64,000 bases of DNA from Bog-473 sp963756025 (GTDB taxonomy: Bacteria > Actinomycetota > Acidimicrobiia > Acidimicrobiales > RAAP-2): the NCBI GenBank assembly GCA_963756025.1, contig CAVWMF010000006.1, forward strand, positions 434,001 through 498,000, written 5' to 3'. The notes under the pieces were generated by a model. It saw only the letters and a list, made by a program, of their open reading frames with translations. It was not told where the DNA came from and ran no database searches. This document shows, one piece after another, positions 55,414 to 63,124 of the stretch (its first letter is position 1; every line of letters begins with the position of its first letter). A program made the translations under genes and the position numbers.

Positions 55414-56271
55414 CTACCGTTGACTTGGCCGGTACACGAACGCAGCAGAGGCGATGCTGCGGTCATCGTTGCCTTCGTCGTGCAAAACCAGTCGCACTCC
55501 AATCCGGCCGGATCCGTCCCCACCAGAGCTGACGGAACCATCAACCCTGAAGGGACCGACCTTGCCCCGCGCGAGGTGCATGACAGTCTTGCTCTCGACT
55601 TGCAGACGATCTGTTCCCGCTGCCAGTGCAGCGAGCTCGTCGGCGGCGGCCTCGAAGATGATGTGCTGGGGACCAATGTGCAACGCAGCGTCGGGTGAGG
55701 CCAGCTCGCTGGTCAAGGGGCCAAGAATCCAGTGGCCGTCGTGTCGCTTGCTTCCGCCGAACACCTTCCACAGCGGCGGAAGATCGGGAGAGTCCTCGAT
55801 GTGCATGACCGGGTCGTCGTCAAACTTTTGCAGACCAGCGGGGACGTCGCCGATGGAGACGCCCTGTGACTCGATGAAGGCGATGACGCGGTCAGGGTTG
55901 TCCGCGTCGACGATCGCCGCTCTGGAGAATCCGAGTTTTCGCCCCTCGTGGAGGCCCATGCTTCCGGCCACTCGAACACGTTTGACGTCGAAGGCGTCAT
56001 CAAGAATCTGCAGACTATGGATGACAGGGTTTGGCACCGCTTCGAGATCACTGCGAGCGATTCCGCCCGGGGAGCAGATCGACAACGGTGCCGCCATCAC
56101 TCCGCCGACCGCGTTGCGCATGTCACTTCGTAACGTGACGGCGGCGTCCTCGACATTGTTCATTGACGAGAACTGAGCTCCGATATAGCGGTAGCTGAGC
56201 AACGCCCCCCATCGGCCGCGCAATTCCTCCCAGTACTCCTCGGCGGGCACGTCGCGGATGTCACGAAGCAT
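55414..56271 (-). CDS. Hotdog-like conserved protein, possible thioesterase
   Basis: A 285-residue soluble protein. Its two halves each have a helix-then-strand pattern (NAVGGVMAAPLSICSPGGIARS... and SELASPDAALHIGPQHIIFEAAADELA...VMHLARGKVGPFRVDGSV). This suggests a double-hotdog fold of the acyl-CoA thioesterase type, but no catalytic motif is certain. It lies 18 bases after the DapA-like gene in a sulfotransferase-lyase-hotdog operon, so a role on a CoA or acyl intermediate is plausible. Confidence 0.6.
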   Translation of the reverse strand: MLRDIRDVPAEEYWEELRGRWGALLSYRYIGAQFSSMNNVEDAAVTLRSDMRNAVGGVMAAPLSICSPGGIARSDLEAVPNPVIHSLQILDDAFDVKRVRVAGSMGLHEGRKLGFSRAAIVDADNPDRVIAFIESQGVSIGDVPAGLQKFDDDPVMHIEDSPDLPPLWKVFGGSKRHDGHWILGPLTSELASPDAALHIGPQHIIFEAAADELAALAAGTDRLQVESKTVMHLARGKVGPFRVDGSVSSGGDGSGRIGVRLVLHDEGNDDRSIASAAFVYRPSQR

Positions 56272-56289
56272 TGTCGACTCCTAACTGAG

Positions 56290-57315
56290 TTACCTGGCTG
56301 GTGCGAGGGCGCGGGTGAGCCCGGCGCGCGCGAAGGCTCTCTCGATCTGTTGCTTCGCGGCCTCGGGAAGGATTCCTTGCGGAGGTCGTGACTCGTGATA
56401 GTCACCTTGAGGCAGGCCCATCACCGCTGCCGCGTAACGGAAGGCAGAACCCCAGTGTGTGAAGTATCCGGGTCGGCCCGGATAGCTCGTGAACCAGGAA
56501 CCGATGTCCTCACTGAGCTGATCGATCTTGTGATCCTTTGCGAACGCGATCGCTTCGGCCAGCTGGCCATTCCAAATGAGTGTGAAGTACTCGGTATAGC
56601 GCATGTCGCCAGGATGCTCGTACAGGTAGCCGCACGTGCCGAGCTGGGCAGCGCCGACGATCCCGTCCTGATACCAGCCGGCGCGGTAGACCATCAGGTC
56701 GCACTCCCACACCTGAACGTCCGGCGCGAGTTGGTGTATCGCCTTGCTGCGCGCTGTGTGGAAGGTGCCTTCCTTGATCGCGCAGACGGCGGGGACGGCC
56801 TCGGCGATGAGAGCGACCTCCTGCGGGGACATCTCGTATCCCGATGACCCCGAGTTGAACAGTCCGATGGCGATGTCGGTGCGGTCAGCGATGTACTTCA
56901 CGAAGCGCAGCACCCCCTCGCCTCCGTGTAGCTCCATAGGCGGTGTCTGCAGGTAGCAGATATCTGCGCCGGACTCCTGAGCGTGACGGGTGAGCTCCAG
57001 AGCCTCCTTGGCTGAGTTGGCCGTGGTGCAGGCCTGGATCACCGTGGCGGGAGCGACAGCGCGGGCCTCGTCGATGGCGATCTCGGTGAGCTTCTTGCGC
57101 TCGTCCATCGTCAGCGACCACCATTCCGCGATGCCGCTGGTGAGCCAGAGCATGTCGTGGCCGAGGTCGCCGACGCAGTACCGCACCAATTGACGGTAAG
57201 CGTCGTAGTCGATCTCATCGCCATCCGGACCGCTGAACGGCGTGTACAGCGAATCACCGATCCCCCGTAGCCCACCATCGCGAACCCAGTTGCGAGCCTC
57301 TGATGCACCAGGCAT
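56290..57315 (-). CDS. DapA/N-acetylneuraminate lyase-family aldolase
   Basis: A 341-residue TIM-barrel Schiff-base aldolase, longer than DapA (about 290). CAIKEGTF places the Schiff-base Lys at 181. The normal YN-P tyrosine region reads GLFNSGSSGY, with Phe replacing the catalytic Tyr, so its chemistry is not that of standard DapA. The C-terminal extension ends with a helical QQIERAFARAGL. The ATG at 57315, with CAGGAGG upstream, is chosen; the longer frame to 57525 overlaps the sulfotransferase gene. It may be a retro-aldolase or hydratase-aldolase in aromatic or sugar-acid breakdown. Confidence 0.83.
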   Translation of the reverse strand: MPGASEARNWVRDGGLRGIGDSLYTPFSGPDGDEIDYDAYRQLVRYCVGDLGHDMLWLTSGIAEWWSLTMDERKKLTEIAIDEARAVAPATVIQACTTANSAKEALELTRHAQESGADICYLQTPPMELHGGEGVLRFVKYIADRTDIAIGLFNSGSSGYEMSPQEVALIAEAVPAVCAIKEGTFHTARSKAIHQLAPDVQVWECDLMVYRAGWYQDGIVGAAQLGTCGYLYEHPGDMRYTEYFTLIWNGQLAEAIAFAKDHKIDQLSEDIGSWFTSYPGRPGYFTHWGSAFRYAAAVMGLPQGDYHESRPPQGILPEAAKQQIERAFARAGLTRALAPAR

Positions 57316-57377
57316 AGCCAACCTCCTGATCGAACGACGTGAGGCTAGCACCAGGTCAGCATGATTCATGGAGGCCG

Positions 57378-58511
57378 CTACTCCCTCAGGTTGTGAGCCG
57401 TCCAGTCTGCGGAAAGACGGACATAGTCGGCGAACAGCGGCCGGATCACGTCCGAATCGAGGCCAAAAGCCTCGGGGCCGGAGCGCTTCGTCGGCCCGCG
57501 ATGAGCTGCGTTGGCCTCTGACCACTGCTCCATCCGCTGCTCGAACAGATCGCTGACCGGCTCATCGAGCCACTCGTAGAGACCGCGCACCTCACCGATC
57601 GGGTCCGCCTGCATCGCACGGAAGTCGATGTCGTAAAACCGGTCATTACCTCCGTTCTCGCGGAACGTGATGACCCTCTCGATTCCTGTCGACCACTGCT
57701 CCACATTCAGTCGACCAATGTACGCCCGGTCCAGGTTATCGGTGAACATGGCGCCGATGTCTGCATAGACGTCCGCAACGGACAGAAGAACGTCGGTTGG
57801 ATCGCGATGTGTCATCACGAAACGGGCATCAGGAAAGGCGCGTAGCAGGGATTCAATCCACAACATGTGGGCGGGCGATTTGAGGCGCCATGGCCGCGTT
57901 TGTTCCCCCCACTGCAACAGTTTCAGCACTCGACGTTCATAGAGATACGTGGACGTCAGATCAGCGTCGGTCACCCACGCGGCATAGGTTGGGATACGAG
58001 CAAACGCGTGATACATCTGCGTTTTGAAGTCAAGGGCCATGAGGTCCAGACACTCCATTGGCCCATTGATGTCGGCGGGGACATGCTCGTTCGCTCCGAC
58101 CTGCTCGGGTGGCACGCCTAGCCGAGGGTCGGGACCCTCCACCGTCGAGGGCGGAGGAGCCGGTTGAGAGGACTCCCACTGCCGCAAGTGGCGGACCTCA
58201 GGATCCTGGGCCAAGAGGAACGACAGGGCGGTCGAGCCAGTGCGCGGGAGGCTCAGCCCGAAGAGCGGAGCGACGATCTGGACGTCTTCGATCTCGGGAC
58301 ACTGCCGATACCAATCCTCGATCTGGAGTCGGTTCACCAGGTGCCCGACGAGACGCGGATAGATAACGGCTTCCCCCGTCTCGTTCAGCCGTGCCTCATC
58401 ACGGAGCGAACGCACCAGAATCTCGAGGCCCTCGCGAAAAGAGTCCTCCCCAAAATCCTCGAGTCCGGTCTGCGCTGTCGCCGCAGCGACAAGATCATCG
58501 TGAGCAGCCAT
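57378..58511 (-). CDS. Sulfotransferase-family protein
   Basis: A 377-residue PAPS-dependent sulfotransferase-type protein. The 5'-phosphosulfate loop is LPRTGST (88-94). The 3'-phosphate block is RFVMTHRDPTDVLLS, with Arg236 and Ser244. WRLKSPAHMLW between them is a hallmark of the actinobacterial Sulfotransfer_3 group. It may sulfate a hydroxylated metabolite; many members are uncharacterised. GGAGG precedes the ATG at 58511; the in-frame GTG at 58523 is part of that ribosome-binding site. It is first in the operon with the DapA-like and hotdog genes. Confidence 0.85.
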   Translation of the reverse strand: MAAHDDLVAAATAQTGLEDFGEDSFREGLEILVRSLRDEARLNETGEAVIYPRLVGHLVNRLQIEDWYRQCPEIEDVQIVAPLFGLSLPRTGSTALSFLLAQDPEVRHLRQWESSQPAPPPSTVEGPDPRLGVPPEQVGANEHVPADINGPMECLDLMALDFKTQMYHAFARIPTYAAWVTDADLTSTYLYERRVLKLLQWGEQTRPWRLKSPAHMLWIESLLRAFPDARFVMTHRDPTDVLLSVADVYADIGAMFTDNLDRAYIGRLNVEQWSTGIERVITFRENGGNDRFYDIDFRAMQADPIGEVRGLYEWLDEPVSDLFEQRMEQWSEANAAHRGPTKRSGPEAFGLDSDVIRPLFADYVRLSADWTAHNLRE

Positions 58512-58680
58512 TCGATCCTCCACTTCGCGGCAGTATGCCTGTCACCATTGTGAAGAGGGCGTCAAGAGCCTCGGGGCGCGTCCACGCACGACGTCGGCGC
58601 GGCGAGATCCGAACTGACCATTCGGGCGCCCGCCAAGCCGGTAGCTCCCGAATCATGCTCTGAACTGGGCCTTCTTAGCG

Positions 58681-58809
58681 GTCAGCATAGAACTTCCACG
58701 CATCGAGGTGCTTGAACTTCTCGGAATGACGTTGGCTCGCCCCGAAGATGCCGAGGCAAGAGCCGACAGTCTGTCTCCGTTGACACTTCGTGAAGCGTGC
58801 AACCGATGA
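58681..58809 (+). pseudogene. Start-less remnant copy of the small gene at 62614
   Basis: Codons here spell VSIELPRIEVLELLGMTLARPEDAEARA and end at TGA. They match the protein encoded at 62614-62793 (VGIELERIEALELLGMTLAHLKDAEARA) with about 12 nucleotide differences in the first 86 bases. After that the copies diverge. There is no start codon and no following second gene. It lies just upstream of the NTF2-like gene. Confidence 0.6.
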
Positions 58810-58858
58810 GCGAAAATGCTAAGAGTGGCCCCACGTTCGCAGAGAGACCGAGGTACCA

Positions 58859-59350
58859 ATGAAAGAGCATGAGATCCAGTGGGCAGTGGATGAACTGGAG
58901 ATTCGAAATGTGATCGCTTCGCTTGCCCTCCTGTCGGACATGGGTGATATCGAAGAGTGGGGCATGTTGTTTACCGAGGATGCCGACTACACGATAGGGG
59001 GCCAACCCTTCGAGAAAGGTCGGGCAGCGATAGTCGAGAGCGGCCGCCAGCGCCGGACGAGGGGAACGCATGGCCCGGGCAGTAGCAATCGACATCTGAG
59101 CGCGTCGGTAGTTGTTCGCACCACAGGTCCGGACACAGCCGAGGCCGTCTCCTACCTCGCGATGTACAAGGACCTGCCCCCGGAGGACTCTGATGGAGAG
59201 GTAGTGAATTCTCCGGAGTTGTTGGTCCTGGGCACCTATCGTGACCGCTTTCGCCGGACGAGCGACGGGTGGAAGGTAACGCACCGAGACCTGGCCGAGA
59301 GCAGTCTCACACCCCGATGGCGCGCGATCATGGAGAGCTGGGCCAGATAA
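58859..59350 (+). CDS. SnoaL/NTF2-like protein
   Basis: A 163-residue single-domain protein. IQWAVDELEIRNVIASLALLSDMGDIEEWGMLFTEDADYTIGG opens the fold and GTYRDRFRRTSDGWKVTHRDLAES closes it. Relatives include dehydratases, isomerases and small subunits of ring-hydroxylating oxygenases. It precedes the alpha/beta hydrolase gene in the same direction by about 220 bases. The catalytic role is unknown. Confidence 0.82.
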   Translation: MKEHEIQWAVDELEIRNVIASLALLSDMGDIEEWGMLFTEDADYTIGGQPFEKGRAAIVESGRQRRTRGTHGPGSSNRHLSASVVVRTTGPDTAEAVSYLAMYKDLPPEDSDGEVVNSPELLVLGTYRDRFRRTSDGWKVTHRDLAESSLTPRWRAIMESWAR

Positions 59351-59567
59351 CCACAACCGCCTCGAACGGGTCCACGGCGGGTAACAACGAGGATAGACCC
59401 GACCGATTCAGAAGACGTTGTCGGACTCTTCTAACAGAGAGCCGCCCCACCCGCTCCTCTACGCCGTCTGTATCGGTCGTCCCCACCAGGGCCAGCGAAC
59501 GAGGGCTTCGGTATATTGGCACGACAGATGGGATCGGGCACGACTACCCCGATCCGGGAGGACGGCG

Positions 59568-61001
59568 GTGGCTACCATGCAACAGGCAACGCTCAAGCAA
59601 ATCCCGGGCATCGCGCCGGACATCATGCGGGACTACGACCTCGCGACGCTCGGCTACGAGGAGACCGAGTTCAGCATCGAAGGAACGGCCAACTCGTACG
59701 AGCTTCGGGGCGAGCGGGGGGTGGACGGCAGGTGGGACGTGACGCTTGGCGCCGAGGCCGAATTCCGAACCCGCATGGTGGTGCGACGTCCCATCGATTC
59801 AGACCGGTTCAGCGGCACGGCCGTGGTGGAGTGGCACAACGTCTCGGCCGGCATCGATGCTGCTCCCGACTGGGGGTTCTTCCATCGTCACCTAGCCGCG
59901 CAGGGCCACGCCTGGGTCGGCGTGTCAGCCCAGAAGGTGGGCATCGACGGTGGCGGATTCGTCGAGGGCATCCATCTGAAACTCCTGGCGCCGGAGCGAT
60001 ACAAGGAACTCGTGCACCCTGGGGACGCGTGGTCCTTCGATATCTTCACGCAGGCCGGTGCATCGCTGCGGGTGACGGGCAACGAGAACCCGCTCGGCGG
60101 TCTCGTGCCCGAGAATCTGTTTGCGGCTGGCGAGTCACAGTCGGCCGCATGCCTGGTGACATACATCAACGCCATCGACCCCCACACACGGCTCTTCAAT
60201 GGCTTCTTCGTGCACGGACGGCCAGGCGTTGGCGTATCGATTGACGGCGTATTCATTCCCTCGGCGAGGGGTGAGGGAGTTGAGGCGACCCGCCGTGCGA
60301 TCGCCGCCAAGGGTGAGCGCATCCGCCAAGACGCACGTGTGCCCGTGCTCGTGCTGCAGAGCGAAACCGACGTGATTCTCCTGGGGGGTGGGCTCGCCGA
60401 ACAACCAGACTCAGAGACCATCCGGGTCTGGGAGATGGCGGGAGCAGCCCACGCCGACACCTACACGATCAGCGCGGGTCGTCACGACGACGGTACGTTG
60501 ACGGCGCAGCGCCTGGCTGAGCTGCTGCGCCCTACGACCAACCTCATGATCGGGAACACAGACACGCCGATCAACGCCGGCCCGCAGCAACACTACGTCT
60601 CACAGGCCGCATTGGCCCACCTCGTACGTTGGGGGGCCGGCGGCGAGCCGCCACCCAACGCATCCCGGCTGGACGTCGAGGCGGACAAAATGGGTTTCCA
60701 CTCAGACGAGAAAGGCGTTGCGGCCGGTGGCATTCGCACTCCTTGGGTGGATGTGCCTACCGCCGTACTGTCGGGCCTCGGCCAGAGCGGAGAGACCTTC
60801 GCAATGCTTTTCGGCCGCACGGTGCCCCTCGACGAGGTCGTGCTGACGGCGCTCTACCCCGAGGGCAAGGCGGAATACCTCGAGCGATTTGAGGCCTCTC
60901 TCGATTCCACGATCGCGGCAGGGTTCATCCTCGAGGAGGACCGAGCCGAGATCCTCGCGTTGGCTGCTGCCTCGTATCCACTGCTCGTGACCGGGGCGTA
61001 G
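59568..61001 (+). CDS. Alpha/beta hydrolase domain protein (PF20091-like)
   Basis: A 477-residue protein with the nucleophile elbow GESQSA (Ser190 central). An N-terminal beta-rich cap contains VVEWHNVSAGIDAAPDWGF, a segment typical of the large alpha/beta-hydrolase-domain family of actinobacteria. VPVLVLQSETDVILLGG and WEMAGAAHADTY supply the acid and the catalytic His. No signal peptide is seen. It should hydrolyse an ester or lactone. GGAGG seven bases before GTG 59568 sets the start; an ATG at 59577 is possible. Confidence 0.83.
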   Translation: MATMQQATLKQIPGIAPDIMRDYDLATLGYEETEFSIEGTANSYELRGERGVDGRWDVTLGAEAEFRTRMVVRRPIDSDRFSGTAVVEWHNVSAGIDAAPDWGFFHRHLAAQGHAWVGVSAQKVGIDGGGFVEGIHLKLLAPERYKELVHPGDAWSFDIFTQAGASLRVTGNENPLGGLVPENLFAAGESQSAACLVTYINAIDPHTRLFNGFFVHGRPGVGVSIDGVFIPSARGEGVEATRRAIAAKGERIRQDARVPVLVLQSETDVILLGGGLAEQPDSETIRVWEMAGAAHADTYTISAGRHDDGTLTAQRLAELLRPTTNLMIGNTDTPINAGPQQHYVSQAALAHLVRWGAGGEPPPNASRLDVEADKMGFHSDEKGVAAGGIRTPWVDVPTAVLSGLGQSGETFAMLFGRTVPLDEVVLTALYPEGKAEYLERFEASLDSTIAAGFILEEDRAEILALAAASYPLLVTGA

Positions 61002-61100
61002 CGGGCGCCGCAGATCCAAATTGCTTCTATCGCGGGGCGTTGTCGGAGACTCGACGCATCGCCCTCTCCGGGCAGATCAGGCGACCCAACGTCCGCCCGG

Positions 61101-62339
61101 TCATGCGCTCGGGAGCTGGTCGGAGTCCGACAAGATCGCTCCACACAACTTGGTCGGGTGTGCGTAGGTCTTTCCTTTGAGCTGGACGACGTACTCGCAG
61201 AGGGACTTTGGTGCCTTTCCGAAGTCACTGAGCGAGAAGCTCACCGGACCGAACAGCCCGTTCGCGCTGTAGTCCGTGACCTTGTGAAGATCAGCGATGA
61301 ACGCGCTCCGGGTTGGGTTCTTCCCGGCCAGCTCCAGACCCTTGATCATGAGATCGGCGCCACCCCATCCCTCATACCAGGTGAAGTCAGGAACGCCGGT
61401 GAAGTGCGCGTACTTGGCCAGTGCCGACTGGAAGGCCTTTGTCGCGGGCGTCTTGGACTCGATGGGGACGCCGGTCGCCAGGAACCAAGCGCCTTGGGCG
61501 CTGGAAGCAGAGTCGGCGTCGCTAAGGAGGACTTGCCCGTAGCCCGTCGCGTTGATGACCACCTTAATCTTGACGCCAGCCTGCTTGAGACCAGTCATGA
61601 TGGCGAAGTTGGTGTTTCCGTCGAGGGGTAGCCACAGCACGTTCGCGCCGCTGGCCTTGATCTGTAAGACCAGCGTCGCCACGTTGACGGTTCCGAACGG
61701 CACCGTCGTATCGAGAAGGGCCTTCTTCAGCCCCTTCCGTTCGCAGGACAGCTCAAAGCCGCTCGCGGAGGCCTGCGAGGATGGTGAGATGCCGTAGCCC
61801 AGGGCAGCACACTTGGTACCACCGTGTTCTTTGGCGAAGACCGCGAAGTTCTCATACTGCGGATCCTTGGCGTCCCCAGGACCCGAGATGCTGAACATGT
61901 TGGTGTTGGGCTGCTGGTACCACTCCGGCCCGTCGTAAGCGCCCCCCGTGACGGGCACCCCCGCCTGCTGGAGAAGCTTGTAGCCGCCGTAAGTTACGGC
62001 ACTGTCGTCGATCACGCCGAACACTCCCTTGGAGATGAGGTCGGCTGTGTCCGTGTTGTCCGTGGACGGGTTGGTTCCGTCGTCCCTCACGATGAGCTTG
62101 ATCTTGCGCCCAAAGACCCCACCCTCAGCGTTTTGTTGATCAATGCGCGCGTCCGCTGCTCGGACCATGCCTGTCCCTACTGCCGCGCCGGGTCCCGTGA
62201 GCTCCGTAATGAGACCGAGGGTGATCTCATTCGTAGTGACGCCCGGCGTGCTAGCCCCGGCCGCCGTGGTCGCCATGAACAATGCCATGACCAGCCCACC
62301 CGCCAGCACCGCTACGGTCATCGACTTTGACCGGACCAT
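61101..62339 (-). CDS. LivJ-type periplasmic substrate-binding protein (orphan)
   Basis: A 412-residue secreted binding protein. Its signal peptide is VAVLAGGLVMALFMATTAAGA, followed by GVTTNEITLGLITELTGPGAAVG. DARIDQQNAEGGVFGRKIKLIVRDDG is the family signature. It shares AYDGPEW...QQPNTNMFSISG with the binding protein at 34735-35970. AAAAAGGGGGG precedes the ATG at 62339; longer in-frame residues to 62399 are unlikely. No permease or ATPase lies nearby. The expected ligand is a small acid, amide or aromatic degradation product. Confidence 0.86.
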   Translation of the reverse strand: MVRSKSMTVAVLAGGLVMALFMATTAAGASTPGVTTNEITLGLITELTGPGAAVGTGMVRAADARIDQQNAEGGVFGRKIKLIVRDDGTNPSTDNTDTADLISKGVFGVIDDSAVTYGGYKLLQQAGVPVTGGAYDGPEWYQQPNTNMFSISGPGDAKDPQYENFAVFAKEHGGTKCAALGYGISPSSQASASGFELSCERKGLKKALLDTTVPFGTVNVATLVLQIKASGANVLWLPLDGNTNFAIMTGLKQAGVKIKVVINATGYGQVLLSDADSASSAQGAWFLATGVPIESKTPATKAFQSALAKYAHFTGVPDFTWYEGWGGADLMIKGLELAGKNPTRSAFIADLHKVTDYSANGLFGPVSFSLSDFGKAPKSLCEYVVQLKGKTYAHPTKLCGAILSDSDQLPSA

Positions 62340-62526
62340 GGACCCCCCTTTTTGCCACGCTCTTGAGAACGCTGTGTGCAGATTCGCCGAGTCTTCCACT
62401 CATTGCTCCACCACCGGCTGTCAGGAAAGTCCGCCAAGACCGGGTGAACCACGCCCTTTCTGGACCCAGGGCGGCGGACGCGGTCAGGCGTTGACACACC
62501 GGCTCTGACCTGGTCTTACTGTGTGT

Positions 62527-62560
62527 GGGTCGCGGGGGTTCGGGTTCGAGCCCGCGACCC
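62527..62560. other. GC-rich stem-loop upstream of the small gene pair
   Basis: The perfect 10-base arms GGGTCGCGGG and CCCGCGACCC enclose a 14-base loop containing GGTTCGGGTTCGAG. It is located between the divergent binding-protein gene and the small gene pair. The loop resembles a tRNA T-arm, but no tRNA can be folded. Possible roles are a leader element or the remnant of an attachment site. Confidence 0.5.
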
Positions 62561-62613
62561 CAACCTTGGCAAGGTGGCGGATTGCTGGACCCGTGGTCCG
62601 AAACGCACCATCC

Positions 62614-62793
62614 ATGGCTAAAATGGGGCCAGTGGTCGGCATTGAGCTTGAACGAATCGAGGCGCTTGAGCTTCTCGGAATGACGTTGGCTCACCTCAAA
62701 GATGCCGAGGCGAGAGCCGAGATGTCACCCCGAGTGGCGCTGTTGATGGCGATCCGGGACAAGCTCGCTCTCGGACTGAGGGAGGAAAGATGA
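62614..62793 (+). CDS. Small helical protein, first gene of a coupled pair
   Basis: A 59-residue protein rich in Leu, Glu and Arg (IELERIEALELLGMTLAHLK, then AEARAEMSPRVALLMAIRDK). It is probably helical; no domain is recognised. ATG at 62614 or 62623. Its stop overlaps the start of the next gene (ATGA). A remnant copy lies at 58681-58809, which suggests the unit has moved or been duplicated. Confidence 0.6.
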   Translation: MAKMGPVVGIELERIEALELLGMTLAHLKDAEARAEMSPRVALLMAIRDKLALGLREER

Positions 62794-63124
62794 GCTTCAG
62801 CGATGCCGAGGTGTTCGCGGCGACTTCCGCCATGGACAAGTACAGAGGTAGCGAGGACGGCGAGGCGGGCTCCGCTCTGGTCGTCGTGGGCCTCAGCGCA
62901 GAGAGAGCAGCCAAAGAAGTTGGAATCCGCGACGATATGATTCGGGTTGCTCATGATGCTGGCGCTTCGATCCGCCAACTGGCCGATGCTTCAGGTCTGG
63001 GTCGTAAAACCGTGGCTGCGATCGTCTCGCCGAAAGCACGATTGCCCGACTGATCGCCCTTCTGTCGGTCTTGGACTGTTTCGGTGTCGAACTTCAGCTT
63101 GCGAGGAAGTCAGGGGCGTTTTGA
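62790..63124 (+). pseudogene. Small helix-turn-helix protein, frameshifted
   Basis: The N-terminal about 60 residues (SFSDAEVFAATSAMDKYRGS...) are of unknown fold. They are followed by a helix-turn-helix, VAHDAGASIRQLADASGLGRKTVAAIV. A -1 break at about 63026 stops the frame at 63053. In the adjacent frame the sequence continues STIARLIALLSVLDCFGVEL and ends at 63124, which looks like the C-terminal helix of an XRE/HipB-type regulator. GGAGGAAAG precedes the ATG. The pair could be a small regulator or antitoxin-like unit; that is a guess. Confidence 0.5.

Noticed and set aside
62527..62560. Possible tRNA gene or tRNA 3' attachment site (GGTTCGAG inside a GC stem)
   Set aside because: No D-arm, anticodon arm or acceptor pairing could be made with flanking sequence, and the T-arm pairing itself does not give a 5-bp stem with a 7-base loop.
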